Assembly (NCBI GenBank): GCA_964630905.1
Contig: CAZVWR010000028.1
Location: 1 to 39,481 of the forward strand
Direction: 5' to 3'
From: JAGOEX01 sp964630905
GTDB taxonomy: Bacteria > UBP6 > UBA1177
Length of the DNA: 39,481 nucleotides
The position numbers and the translations under genes were made by a program. The notes under the pieces were generated by a model that ran no database searches, was not told where the DNA came from, and saw only the letters and a list, made by a program, of their open reading frames with translations. The first letter of the stretch is position 1; the number at the start of each line of letters is the position of its first letter. Below, in pieces: positions 29,661 to 38,597 of the stretch.

Positions 29661-31181
29661 ATGAAAAGACAGATAATCGTAAATGCCATCCATGGCGAAA
29701 AAAGAGTGGCGATAATTGAGGATAGAAAGCTTGTTGAACTTCATATAATGAGGTCTGATACAGGATATTGTCTGGGAAATGTCTACTCTGGAATAGTAAA
29801 AAGGGTTCTGCCGGGAATGCAGGCTGCTTTCGTTGAGTTCGGCGGTACAAGGACAGGTTTTATTTTTATCAACGATCTTAGAACGGATATTACTTATGAA
29901 GAGTTCCAGAAAACCGTTCAGGATGACGAGATCGAGGAATCACAGGAAAATCAGAATGGTCATTCTGTAAAAAGGGATATCCAGAAATATGTAAAGGAAG
30001 GAGAAAGGGTTCTTGTTCAGGTTATTAAAGAGCCGATAGGTCAGAAAGGAGCCCGTTTGACAACACACATATCTCTGCCAGGAAGGTTTTGTGTTCTTCT
30101 TCCGACCATATCGCACATAGGGATCAGCAGGAAGATATCCGATAATGCAAAAAGAAATGAACTCAAAGAGCTCGGACAGAGAGTTCAGAAAAAAGGTTAC
30201 GGCATCATTTTGAGAACTCTTGCAGGCAGCAGTGATGTTAAAATAATAGAAAAAGAGGCGGTCGCACTTATAAAAAAATGGGTAGAGATACAGAATGGAT
30301 ATAAAAAAGAGAAAGGTGCGGCACTTATACACGAATCACTTGATCCTCTGGCTGAGATAATTCAGAATACCGGAATGGAGGATCTTAAAGAGATTGTTAC
30401 AGACAGCAGACTGGATGAAAAGAGTGCAAGGGAATATCTCCAATTCTACAATGAAAATCCGGATGAATTTGTGAAATTCTATGATCTTCCTTATCCGATA
30501 TTCGATTATTATTCGATCGAAGCTGAAATAACTTCAGTCCTTAAAAAGAAGATATGGCTCAAAAGCGGAGGGTTTCTTATAATTGAACAGACCGAGGCGT
30601 TGACGGTTATTGATGTGAATACTGGAAAATTTGTCGGTAAAGGAAATCTCGAAAGCACGGTGCTCAAGACCAATCTTGAAGCTGTGGAAGAGATAGCATA
30701 TCATTTAAGACTTAGAAATATTGCAGGTATCATCGTTGTTGATTTCATAGATATGAGAAATCAGAATAACAAAAAAAAGGTGATATCAGATCTTGAAAAG
30801 GAGCTTGAAAAAGATCCTGCAAAGTGTTCTGTTTTCTATTTTACAAGGCTGGGGCTTATTCAGATAACTAGAAAAAGGACAACAGAAAGCAACATTTCTT
30901 CAATGACCGAGTCCTGTCCTTACTGTAACGGTAACGGAATAATAAAATCAAGAGATACTATAGTTTTTCAGATGTTCAGGGACATTCAAAGAGAAGTAAA
31001 GCTTTACGGGAGCCGGTTGATAAACATAAAGGCTCACCCTGATGCAGTTTTCACGCTGGAACATAAGTATGCGGAAGAGTTTGCCGGACTGAAAAAAGAG
31101 TTAAAAATAATTGCTGATGTCCAGACAGACAATTCCTTCCACAGGGAACATTACATCGTTTCTTCAAAAGAGAAAAATTAA
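29661..31181 (+). CDS. rng: Ribonuclease E/G family endoribonuclease
   Basis: A 506-residue RNase G type enzyme, without the long RNase E C-terminal scaffold. An S1 domain with a helical insertion lies at about 30-130 (LGNVYSGIVKRVLPGMQAAFVEFG). The catalytic DNase-I-like part has VIDVNTGKF and VVDFIDM, carrying the two Mg-binding Asp residues of the family. The Zn-link is CPYCNGNG (about 419-426). It processes 16S rRNA 5' ends and degrades mRNA in well-studied bacteria. The 5' end lies 13 nt behind the phosphodiesterase, and the downstream membrane protein starts 17 nt after it. Confidence 0.93.
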   Translation: MKRQIIVNAIHGEKRVAIIEDRKLVELHIMRSDTGYCLGNVYSGIVKRVLPGMQAAFVEFGGTRTGFIFINDLRTDITYEEFQKTVQDDEIEESQENQNGHSVKRDIQKYVKEGERVLVQVIKEPIGQKGARLTTHISLPGRFCVLLPTISHIGISRKISDNAKRNELKELGQRVQKKGYGIILRTLAGSSDVKIIEKEAVALIKKWVEIQNGYKKEKGAALIHESLDPLAEIIQNTGMEDLKEIVTDSRLDEKSAREYLQFYNENPDEFVKFYDLPYPIFDYYSIEAEITSVLKKKIWLKSGGFLIIEQTEALTVIDVNTGKFVGKGNLESTVLKTNLEAVEEIAYHLRLRNIAGIIVVDFIDMRNQNNKKKVISDLEKELEKDPAKCSVFYFTRLGLIQITRKRTTESNISSMTESCPYCNGNGIIKSRDTIVFQMFRDIQREVKLYGSRLINIKAHPDAVFTLEHKYAEEFAGLKKELKIIADVQTDNSFHREHYIVSSKEKN

Positions 31182-31198
31182 ACCGGAGATAAAAACAT

Positions 31199-33619
31199 AT
31201 GGCTTTTACTGGAATATTTCTCATTTCACTTGCTATGATCGCTCTGCAGATACTTCAGACAAGAATATTCTCGTTCACGCTGTGGCATCATCTTGCCTAC
31301 ATGGTTATTACAGTTGCTCTGATGGGTATGGCGGCGTCTGGAACATGGCTGTCGATAAAAAAGAAACAACCGGAAAAACCATACAGGTTCCTTGCTTTGT
31401 GTTCTGCCGGATTTTCAGTTTCGGCGCTGATCTCACTTGCGGTTGCGGTCAGAATTCCTCTTGATACCTTCATGCCTGACAAAATACTTCAGCTTGGATA
31501 TATTTTTCTTTATTATCTTCTTCTTATTTTTCCATATTTCTTTGCAGGTGCGGCGATCTCTTTCATTTTTACATTCATAAGCAAAAGGATCAACATTTAT
31601 TATATGGCAAATCTTGCCGGAAGCGCTATCGGCGGCATGGCGGTTCTTCCTTTAATGGAGAAGTTCGGGGCTGAAGGTGCTGTTTTTGCCGTGTCATTTC
31701 TCGGTATATTGTCCGCTCTGTTTTTTGCGGTATCAGGTAACGACCGCCGGTTTCTAATTGTCTCTATTTCGGTTTTCATTTTACTTGCCGCTCTCTTTCC
31801 TCTGAGAGAAGAGCTGATGCCTGCTAAACCTCCCGCTTCCAAGGCGTTAGGAATCGGTTACACATACGATTCGGGTCAGAAAATAACTCACACAAAGTGG
31901 GACAGAGTTGCGAGGATTGATGTTTTTGAAAACAGACACTCGCAGGGATTCTTTAATTATTTTCCAGATTTGCAAAACAAGGTAATAACAATTGATGGTG
32001 ATGCCTACACCCTTTTATATAACTTTCCCGGAGGCAGTGCCGATATTTCAGGATCACTTTATTCAACGGCATACCATGTTCATCAGAAACCGAAAGTTCT
32101 TGTTGTCGGTCTTGGCGGAGGGACAGATATTGTAACAGCTCTGCACAATGGTGCATACTCAGTTACCGGTGTTGAAATAAATAAGGCGATGATAGATGTC
32201 ACAAAGGATCTTTATGCCGATTTTATTGGAAAACCATATCAGGACAGTCGTGTAAATATTGTTCATAGCGAAGGAAGGAGCTTTATACGCAGAAGTCCTG
32301 ACAAATTTGACATAATCCAGATGTCGGGGGTTGATACATGGGCGGCGCTTTCGACCGGTGCCTATGTAATGAGCGAAAGCTTCATATACACGACTGATGC
32401 GATGAGGGAATATCTGGAACATCTTACTGATGATGGAACTTTAAGTATAATCCGTTGGCTTTTCTGGCCTTCGAGAGAAATGCTCAAGCTGTGCACTCAG
32501 GCTGTTGAAGTTCTGCGGGAAAGAGGTGTCGAAAGTCCGGAAAACAACATTGCAGTTGTGGGTGACGGTGCTTTGGCGGCGATCCTTGTCAAAAACCGGC
32601 CTTTCACCTGGTCAGAGCTTGATCATTTGAATGAAGTGGTGTCAGCAACTGAAAACATAAGAATAATATACGCCCCCGGATTTTCCGCTTCCGCTCAATA
32701 TTACGATCCAATATTTGCAAAGCACAACTTTTCAACTTCTGAAGGGATAAACTATATAAACAGCGGTTTCAGTGCTTTTTTCAAGGCGGTTGAAAAAGGG
32801 GAAGAGAGCAAGTTCATTTCTGAATATTATTACGATATTGAGCCGGTTTCGGACGACAGGCCTTTCTTTTTTAAATATTACCGTGTCAACCATCTTTTTT
32901 CCGATGTAAACAGGACAGGCGGCTCTTTTGTCGATTCTATGCCGATAGGTCTGTTGATACTCGGTTTAAGTCTTTTTCAGGCACTTTTCTTTTCGTTTAT
33001 GTTCATTGTAATGCCGCTTTTTTTCATGGGAAAGAAGGAAAAAACTTTCAGTCCGGTAAATCAGATAATCTATTTTTTCATGATAGGTACAGGTTTCATG
33101 TTCATCGAGATGTCTTTGATACAGCAGTTTGTTCTGTTTCTTGGAAATCCTGCTGATGCAATATCGGTGACAATAATGATACTTCTTCTTTCGGCAGGCA
33201 TCGGTTCACTTTTAAGCAGGAAAATCCTTATTGCTGTAGGCGAAAAGGGGATATTCGGGACGATGCTTGTTATTTTTCCGCTTGTTATTATGGGATACGC
33301 AGTTTTTCTGCCGGGGTTTACACACAGGTTCATTCACTATTCTTTTGAGGCGAGGATCATTTTATCGCTTGCTGTACTTTTTCCGCTTGGATTTATGCTG
33401 GGGCAGTTCTTTCCTACAGGTTTGACGATAGTTGGTGAAAAGAACAGCAGCTTCATTCCGTGGGCGTATGTTGTGAACGGTGTAGCTTCAGTTGTCGCTT
33501 CGATATTTTCGATAATACTTGCAATGGCTTACGGGTTCACATTCGTTTTCACGATGGCGGCGTTCTGTTATTTTGCGGCAATAGTCGCTTTCTTAAGATT
33601 TGTGCAGAAACATGCTTAA
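31199..33619 (+). CDS. Membrane-embedded spermidine-synthase-like protein
   Basis: An 806-residue protein. About six N-terminal helices (residues 5-230) lead into a soluble Rossmann methyltransferase/aminopropyltransferase-like domain with VVGLGGGTDIVTAL (about 301-314), GVEINKAM (acidic residue of motif II) and DIIQMSGVDTWAALSTGAYVMSESF. About six further helices (about 575-800) follow. Fused membrane/spermidine-synthase proteins of this size are widespread and uncharacterised; some may bind decarboxylated SAM or simply keep the fold. Polyamine synthesis is not assured: the Asp residues used by SpeE are not clearly preserved here. It follows RNase G by 17 nt and overlaps the next gene by 8 nt. 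Confidence 0.82.
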   Translation: MAFTGIFLISLAMIALQILQTRIFSFTLWHHLAYMVITVALMGMAASGTWLSIKKKQPEKPYRFLALCSAGFSVSALISLAVAVRIPLDTFMPDKILQLGYIFLYYLLLIFPYFFAGAAISFIFTFISKRINIYYMANLAGSAIGGMAVLPLMEKFGAEGAVFAVSFLGILSALFFAVSGNDRRFLIVSISVFILLAALFPLREELMPAKPPASKALGIGYTYDSGQKITHTKWDRVARIDVFENRHSQGFFNYFPDLQNKVITIDGDAYTLLYNFPGGSADISGSLYSTAYHVHQKPKVLVVGLGGGTDIVTALHNGAYSVTGVEINKAMIDVTKDLYADFIGKPYQDSRVNIVHSEGRSFIRRSPDKFDIIQMSGVDTWAALSTGAYVMSESFIYTTDAMREYLEHLTDDGTLSIIRWLFWPSREMLKLCTQAVEVLRERGVESPENNIAVVGDGALAAILVKNRPFTWSELDHLNEVVSATENIRIIYAPGFSASAQYYDPIFAKHNFSTSEGINYINSGFSAFFKAVEKGEESKFISEYYYDIEPVSDDRPFFFKYYRVNHLFSDVNRTGGSFVDSMPIGLLILGLSLFQALFFSFMFIVMPLFFMGKKEKTFSPVNQIIYFFMIGTGFMFIEMSLIQQFVLFLGNPADAISVTIMILLLSAGIGSLLSRKILIAVGEKGIFGTMLVIFPLVIMGYAVFLPGFTHRFIHYSFEARIILSLAVLFPLGFMLGQFFPTGLTIVGEKNSSFIPWAYVVNGVASVVASIFSIILAMAYGFTFVFTMAAFCYFAAIVAFLRFVQKHA

Positions 33620-34382
33620 ACCTCCGGCAATACTTATCATTTCGGGTGTTGACCCTACAAACGGTGCAGGAATGGGGCGTGACATTTCAACAGTCAGGGA
33701 AAATGACGGATTTCCGATATCGGTCCCTTCAGTTCTCACGATCCAGAACTCAATGGATTTTTCGGGTGTTATTCCTGTTTCATTTGATTATGTGTCTGAT
33801 TCCATTGATGTTCTTCAAGATGAATTTCAGATATATTCGATCAAGACCGGATTGCTGCCGCTTGAAAATGAGTGGATATTAAAATTAACTGAAAAGATTC
33901 AGAATTTTAAAGTGCCGGTTGTGATAGACCCGGTTTTCAAAGCCACATCAAGCAAAGTTGAAAACTTAATTGTTCCGGATAGTTACATCTCATTTATGGC
34001 AGGAGATAACAAAGTAATAACTCCAAACTTAAAGGAATTGAAAATTATTCACAGACTGCTTAAAAACTCTGAAGAAACAGTGGAAATAATGTCTGAAAAC
34101 ATCTCAAAAGAGCTTGGATGCTGCGTAGTTACAACATTTGAAGCAGGGGAGTCGTTCATTTTTGTCACCGGCAAAGGTGTAACAACAAAAATTCCTATCG
34201 AGCTGTTTGAACCGCTAAGAAATATTCATGGCACAGGATGTACATTCTCTTCATCTCTGGCAGTCAATCTTGCAAAAGGGATCCCGTTAAACGAATCAGT
34301 CGGGCTTTCTGCACAATATACACTTGAAAAAGTAAAAAAATCAGTCAGATACAACAAATCCGGCCAGTATTTTCTACAGTAG
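33612..34382 (+). CDS. Hydroxymethylpyrimidine/phosphomethylpyrimidine kinase-like (ThiD family)
   Basis: A 256-residue ribokinase-fold kinase. The N terminus AILIISGVDPTNGAGMGRDI (6-24) matches the ThiD start (G.DP..GAG...D), and HGTGCTFSSSLAVNLAKG (about 206-223) supplies the anion hole and catalytic Asp-equivalent region, although the Asp is replaced by Thr/Cys context as in the ThiD GTGC variant. VVIDPVFKATSSK matches the family's P-x-x-x segment. It likely phosphorylates HMP and HMP-P in thiamin synthesis; no other thiamin gene is present. I chose ATG 33612, which overlaps the previous stop by 8 nt; a TTG at 33600 is less likely. Followed by an 84-nt gap with a T run. Confidence 0.87.
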   Translation: MLKPPAILIISGVDPTNGAGMGRDISTVRENDGFPISVPSVLTIQNSMDFSGVIPVSFDYVSDSIDVLQDEFQIYSIKTGLLPLENEWILKLTEKIQNFKVPVVIDPVFKATSSKVENLIVPDSYISFMAGDNKVITPNLKELKIIHRLLKNSEETVEIMSENISKELGCCVVTTFEAGESFIFVTGKGVTTKIPIELFEPLRNIHGTGCTFSSSLAVNLAKGIPLNESVGLSAQYTLEKVKKSVRYNKSGQYFLQ

Positions 34383-34466
34383 GTTGCATTTTTTTTTTTT
34401 TTGATAAAATTGAGAATGTTTTGTAACTAAAGACTTGTTTTTACAGTTATTTAAGGGGGTGTTGCT

Positions 34467-34967
34467 GTGAAAGTTGTAATTTTTACGGTACTTGGTTTTT
34501 TTCTTGTTTCATGCGGGGAAGATTCATTTAAAAAAGCTGAAATAAGTGAATGTTTGAGGGATACGGCAGCAAACGGTATAATGCAGTTAAAAGTTGAGAT
34601 TACTGAAGAGTCGGATGAAATGGTTATGCCTGATGATGAAACAGATGACTCAGATGTGATTCAGGAAGAACTTGAAAAAGCTGTTATTCTGATTGAAAAA
34701 ACCGCAGACAGAATAAGCTTCTATTATCAGGCATTGTTTGCCTGTGAAGGTTTTGAATATGGATATGAAATTGAACCTGATGCGTCTGACTCGACACTAC
34801 TGATTCTTTATCCAAAGTCAAAAGACATCTGGCCTAATAAAAATGTCAAGTGTTTGTGTCCTAAAAAAATGACTGTTGAATATTCAAACGAATCGCAGGA
34901 TCTCACAAAAATTACAAAGATCAACGTGATATATGAAAGCGGGTATGACAATTTACTCGAATTTTAG
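34467..34967 (+). CDS. Small lipoprotein of unknown function
   Basis: A 166-residue protein starting at GTG 34467, with AAGGGGGT about 8 nt upstream. The signal ends in FFLVSCGED (lipidated Cys about 16). An acidic low-complexity patch (MVMPDDETDDSDVIQEELEK) and four further Cys (ECLRDT, FACEGFE, VKCLCPKK) follow. I do not recognise a family. It stands alone between the thiamin kinase and the receptor; 34968-35090 (about 120 nt, AT-rich) has no clear motif beyond the receptor's ribosome binding site. Confidence 0.68.
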   Translation: MKVVIFTVLGFFLVSCGEDSFKKAEISECLRDTAANGIMQLKVEITEESDEMVMPDDETDDSDVIQEELEKAVILIEKTADRISFYYQALFACEGFEYGYEIEPDASDSTLLILYPKSKDIWPNKNVKCLCPKKMTVEYSNESQDLTKITKINVIYESGYDNLLEF

Positions 34968-35090
34968 CCATATTATTTATGCAATAACTTTCAAAACATC
35001 TTTCTCACACAACGCTAACACTGTTTTAACAAATTTAATTTAAATAGTATCCGGTTATAGTTGTTTAAAAACTGGTTTCCGGAGTTAAGT

Positions 35091-38000
35091 TTGAGAAATA
35101 TCTTCATAATTTCTATCGTTCTTCTGTCATTTTTCCAGTTTATGCACTCTGAGGAAAGTACAGGTGAAGTTGTTCTTTATGTTTTTTCGCTTGGGAAGCC
35201 TGCAAAGGACATGAGAGTGATCTTTGATGACAAAACAGTTGAATTTACAGATGAATCCGGGGCGGCAAGAGCAGTTTTAAGTGCCGGCACACACAAGGTT
35301 AAAGTTACAGGAGACAAAAAAGTTGTTGCAGTTGCGGAGTTTCTTGTTGTTGCCGGTGAATCCACAAGGATAATAATCTCAGCAAAAAATGACGGAACAA
35401 ATTCTGAAGTTGAAATAGAACACCCTGAAGGAAGCATAGAAAAAGTTGATGAAAATATTAACAAAAATCTAACACCGGGAGTTTTTTCAGGGGTCGTCAC
35501 TTCACTTGTTGATAAAAGTGTCGTGGCTCAGGTCTCTATATTTATTAAAGGAATAAGGTCGCGTATTGTAACTGATGAATCGGGAGCTTTCAAAACTGAA
35601 CTTCCTCCCGGCAGTTATGCTGTTTCATTCATTCATGCACAGTTCTCCACTCAGACAGTTGAAGGAGTTGAGATACGCGAAGGGCTTGAAACTGTTAAGA
35701 ATATTGAACTTACGCCGGCATCAATTGAGCTTGATGAATATGTCGTTCTTGTGCCTCATATCCAGGGAGGGATCGCATCATTAATGGAGGAAAGACGGGA
35801 ATCAAGTGCCGTGAGCGATGTGATCGGGGCTGAACAGATGTCAAAATCGGGTGATTCAAATGCGGCATCTGCTTTAAAAAGAGTTACGGGTCTCACAGTT
35901 GTAGGCGGAAAATATGTCTATGTCAGAGGTATGGGTGAAAGATATTCAAGCACACTCCTGAACGGTTCAACCCTGCCGAGTCCCGAGCCTGAAAAAAGGG
36001 TTGTTCCGCTTGATATTTTCCCAACGGGAATGCTTCAGAGCGTTGAAGTCCAGAAAACTTTCACTCCCGATATGCCCGGTGAATTCGGCGGTGGAGTGAT
36101 CAAGATAAAAACAAAGGGAATTCCTGAAAAATTTACCGCCTCTTTATCGTTAAGTGCCGGTTTTGCTGACGATTCATTCTCAACCGGAATGAGTTACAAA
36201 GGTGGAAAATATGACTGGCTCGGAATTGATGACGGGTCTCGCGATATTCCAAAAGATGTTCTTGATGCGACAAAAGGGGATGTTGCATTAAAGGAAAAGG
36301 ATAAATACAGCAAAGACGGTTTTACAAAAGAGGAAATGGAGTCGCTTGGCGAATCTTTTCCGAACAGATGGAACACTCATGAAACAATGATCCTGCCCGA
36401 TCTGGGGTTTTCTATTACTCTTGGTGACAGGTGGAAGTTAAGAGATGTAAGTTTCGGACTTCTGGGCTCTTTTTCATACAGCAACGGAATGGAGACAAAG
36501 CAGACCACAACGAATAGTTACGGTTTCACAGGGAACGACCTGACTGCTAAATCAAGATATACTTATGACATTACAACCAATGATATAAAGATGGGCTCTA
36601 TTCTTGAAGCAGGTCTTGATATCGGGAAACACACAAAGATCGGGAACACGCTGCTTGTTCTCCGTACCACAGAAGATACAGTAAGCGTTGCTGAAGGATA
36701 TAATTTTGAAATAGGTGACAATACAAAAACAACCAAACTCCGCTGGACAGAACAGATGCTGATCTCCGAACAGATAAGGGGGACGCATAAGATCGCAGCC
36801 GCCGGAGACCTCGGTTTTGACTGGAGATATACTTTCAGTCGTGCTGAAATGAAAATGCCCGATTCAAGGCACTACAGATATGATTTTTATCCTGAAGACG
36901 ATTTGTATCTGCTGACAAAAACTACAAAATCAAATGAAAGGGCTTTTACTTATCTTGCTGATAATAATCACGATTTTGGCTTTGATATAAATAAGCCGTT
37001 TAAAATATATAAGGATCTTGATCTCAAACTTAAAACCGGCTTCAATCTTGTTGCAAAAGACAGGGCTGTTGACACAAGAAGGTTCGGATACAAGATAAAA
37101 AACAGAGATCCGGAATATACATCAGGTGATATGGAATCTATTCTAAGCCAGGAAAACATCGGCTCTGATGGTGCTGTAATTGGTGAAATAACAAGAAATA
37201 CAGATAATTACATTGCCGATCAATTGCTTCTTGCCGGATTTTTCATGTTTGACTGGGAAATTTGGAAAGGGCTTGTTCTTACTGCCGGAATGAGATATGA
37301 ACGGAGTGATTATTCTGTAAAAACATACGAGCTTTATGCCACTAATCCTGAAATAATTGAAAGTCCGTTAAAATCCGATGATTTTCTTCCTGCCGTGTCA
37401 CTTATTTATAAACTTCCGCATGATATGCAGATCAGAGCCGGATATTCGCTGACTGTGAACAGGCCGTCGCTCAAAGAGCTTTCTCCGGCTATGATGGATG
37501 ATGTTGAAGGAGGCGGCGAAACACTTGGAAATCCTGAATTAAAACAGGCAGATGTCCACAGTGTTGATTTCAGATATGAATGGTATTTTTCAACGATGGA
37601 AAGTCTGTCAGCCGCGTTTTTCTTTAAACATTTTGAAAAGCCGATAGAACAGGTTTATACCGATGCATCGGGAGAATCAAAGACTTTTAAGAACGGAAAA
37701 TCGGCTATGAACCTTGGAGTTGAACTTGAAGCAAGAAAGAATTTCGGTTTCATTCACGATTCGCTTGAAGAGCTTTTTTTAGCAGGAAATCTCAGCTATA
37801 TCTATTCAGTCGTCGATGTTGAAAATGAAGATGAAAGACCGCTTCAGGGACAGTCTCCATGGATAATCAATCTTCAGCTCGGATATGATAATTCAGACAT
37901 CGGAACATCAGTTTCAATCCTTTACAATATGTTTGGAGAACGGCTTGACACCCTTGCAGTTACTGGGCCTCACGCATGGGAACAACCCTGGCATCAGCTC

Positions 38001-38171
38001 GATTTCGTAGCAAGCCAGACATTTAAACACGGATTCAAACTCTCATTCAAAGCCACTAACCTCATTGATCTTCCAGTTGAAGTCTATTACGAAGGTGATG
38101 GCATCAAAAAGATCAGAAGCACCTATAAAAAAGGACGCGAATTCTCCGTCGGATTAGGATGGAATTATTGA
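35091..38171 (+). CDS. TonB-dependent receptor with N-terminal carboxypeptidase-regulatory-like domains
   Basis: A 1026-residue outer-membrane receptor. The signal peptide (RNIFIISIVLLSFFQFMHS) precedes two small beta-sandwich domains of the carboxypeptidase-regulatory type (about 22-100 and 130-215, e.g. SGVVTSLVDKSVVAQVSIFIKG). The plug domain follows, with SDVIGAEQMSKSGDSNAASALKRVTG and YVRGMGERYSSTLLNG..PSPEPEKRVVPLDIFP, and then a 22-strand-type barrel ending in an aromatic terminus (VGLGWNY). No clear TonB box is visible. The start is TTG 35091 because GGAG lies 6 nt upstream and the signal peptide begins there; TTG 35061 is an alternative. Large receptors of this plug type are frequent in deltaproteobacteria-like genomes. 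Substrate unknown; no export or siderophore gene is adjacent. Confidence 0.9.
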   Translation: MRNIFIISIVLLSFFQFMHSEESTGEVVLYVFSLGKPAKDMRVIFDDKTVEFTDESGAARAVLSAGTHKVKVTGDKKVVAVAEFLVVAGESTRIIISAKNDGTNSEVEIEHPEGSIEKVDENINKNLTPGVFSGVVTSLVDKSVVAQVSIFIKGIRSRIVTDESGAFKTELPPGSYAVSFIHAQFSTQTVEGVEIREGLETVKNIELTPASIELDEYVVLVPHIQGGIASLMEERRESSAVSDVIGAEQMSKSGDSNAASALKRVTGLTVVGGKYVYVRGMGERYSSTLLNGSTLPSPEPEKRVVPLDIFPTGMLQSVEVQKTFTPDMPGEFGGGVIKIKTKGIPEKFTASLSLSAGFADDSFSTGMSYKGGKYDWLGIDDGSRDIPKDVLDATKGDVALKEKDKYSKDGFTKEEMESLGESFPNRWNTHETMILPDLGFSITLGDRWKLRDVSFGLLGSFSYSNGMETKQTTTNSYGFTGNDLTAKSRYTYDITTNDIKMGSILEAGLDIGKHTKIGNTLLVLRTTEDTVSVAEGYNFEIGDNTKTTKLRWTEQMLISEQIRGTHKIAAAGDLGFDWRYTFSRAEMKMPDSRHYRYDFYPEDDLYLLTKTTKSNERAFTYLADNNHDFGFDINKPFKIYKDLDLKLKTGFNLVAKDRAVDTRRFGYKIKNRDPEYTSGDMESILSQENIGSDGAVIGEITRNTDNYIADQLLLAGFFMFDWEIWKGLVLTAGMRYERSDYSVKTYELYATNPEIIESPLKSDDFLPAVSLIYKLPHDMQIRAGYSLTVNRPSLKELSPAMMDDVEGGGETLGNPELKQADVHSVDFRYEWYFSTMESLSAAFFFKHFEKPIEQVYTDASGESKTFKNGKSAMNLGVELEARKNFGFIHDSLEELFLAGNLSYIYSVVDVENEDERPLQGQSPWIINLQLGYDNSDIGTSVSILYNMFGERLDTLAVTGPHAWEQPWHQLDFVASQTFKHGFKLSFKATNLIDLPVEVYYEGDGIKKIRSTYKKGREFSVGLGWNY

Positions 38172-38242
38172 GAAAAACGGACTCCTTTCTTTTTTAAATA
38201 ATCCATGTAAAATAAAGACTGAATTTTTTGAGGTACTTGAAA

Positions 38243-38542
38243 ATGGTTAACAGCAAAAAAGATATTTTAAAGAACGACGAATTAAGAAAGTTCTGCAAGG
38301 AAAACGGGATTGTTTTTATTGCTCTGTTCGGTTCTTTTGTAAGAGGAGAGGAAAATTCCGGCAGTGACATTGATCTTATTGTGAGATTTCAGAACACAAG
38401 AAGTCTTTTTCAGATAATTGAAATAAGGAACAGACTGACCGAAATACTTGGAAGAGAAGTTGATCTTGTAACTGAAAATTCATTGAGTCCATATCTTAAG
38501 GAAAAAATCATGAATGAAATGGAGGCGATATATGCCGCATAA
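38243..38542 (+). CDS. MNT-family nucleotidyltransferase antitoxin
   Basis: A 99-residue minimal nucleotidyltransferase. GSFVRGE (30-36) and SDIDL (41-45) give the GSxxRGE and DxD catalytic signature. In MNT-HEPN toxin-antitoxin pairs the MNT protein neutralises the HEPN ribonuclease toxin by AMPylation of its Tyr. The start is ATG 38243 with GAGG about 9 nt upstream. The gene ends 11 nt past the start of the HEPN relic, the usual overlap for such pairs. Because the toxin is broken, this is an orphan antitoxin. Codon use is not obviously foreign by eye. Confidence 0.88.
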   Translation: MVNSKKDILKNDELRKFCKENGIVFIALFGSFVRGEENSGSDIDLIVRFQNTRSLFQIIEIRNRLTEILGREVDLVTENSLSPYLKEKIMNEMEAIYAA

Positions 38543-38597
38543 AAATAATCTGCCTGAACTCAAACAGAAAATTGAAGAAGTGATTGAGGTGCTATGA
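38532..38597 (+). pseudogene. HEPN (DUF86) toxin with internal deletion, 21-codon relic
   Basis: ATG 38532 starts within the MNT gene, exactly where the HEPN partner normally begins. The 21 residues read MPHKNNLPELKQKIEEVIEVL and end at TGA 38595. HEPN/DUF86 proteins usually start MP.. and end in a helix like '(N)DLPELK.QIEEIL'. Here the first few residues seem joined directly to that last helix in frame. About 90-110 residues, including the RxxxxH active site, would thus be missing. Confidence 0.6.

Noticed and set aside
34388..34400. T run after the ThiD-like gene as an intrinsic terminator
   Set aside because: A long T tract is present but no GC stem precedes it; I only see ACAGTAG-type weak pairing. 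It may still slow transcription, but I do not call it.
38172..38242. Possible terminator after the TonB-dependent receptor
   Set aside because: The only stem (AGAAA/TTTCT with T tail) is short and A/T-only, so not a convincing hairpin.
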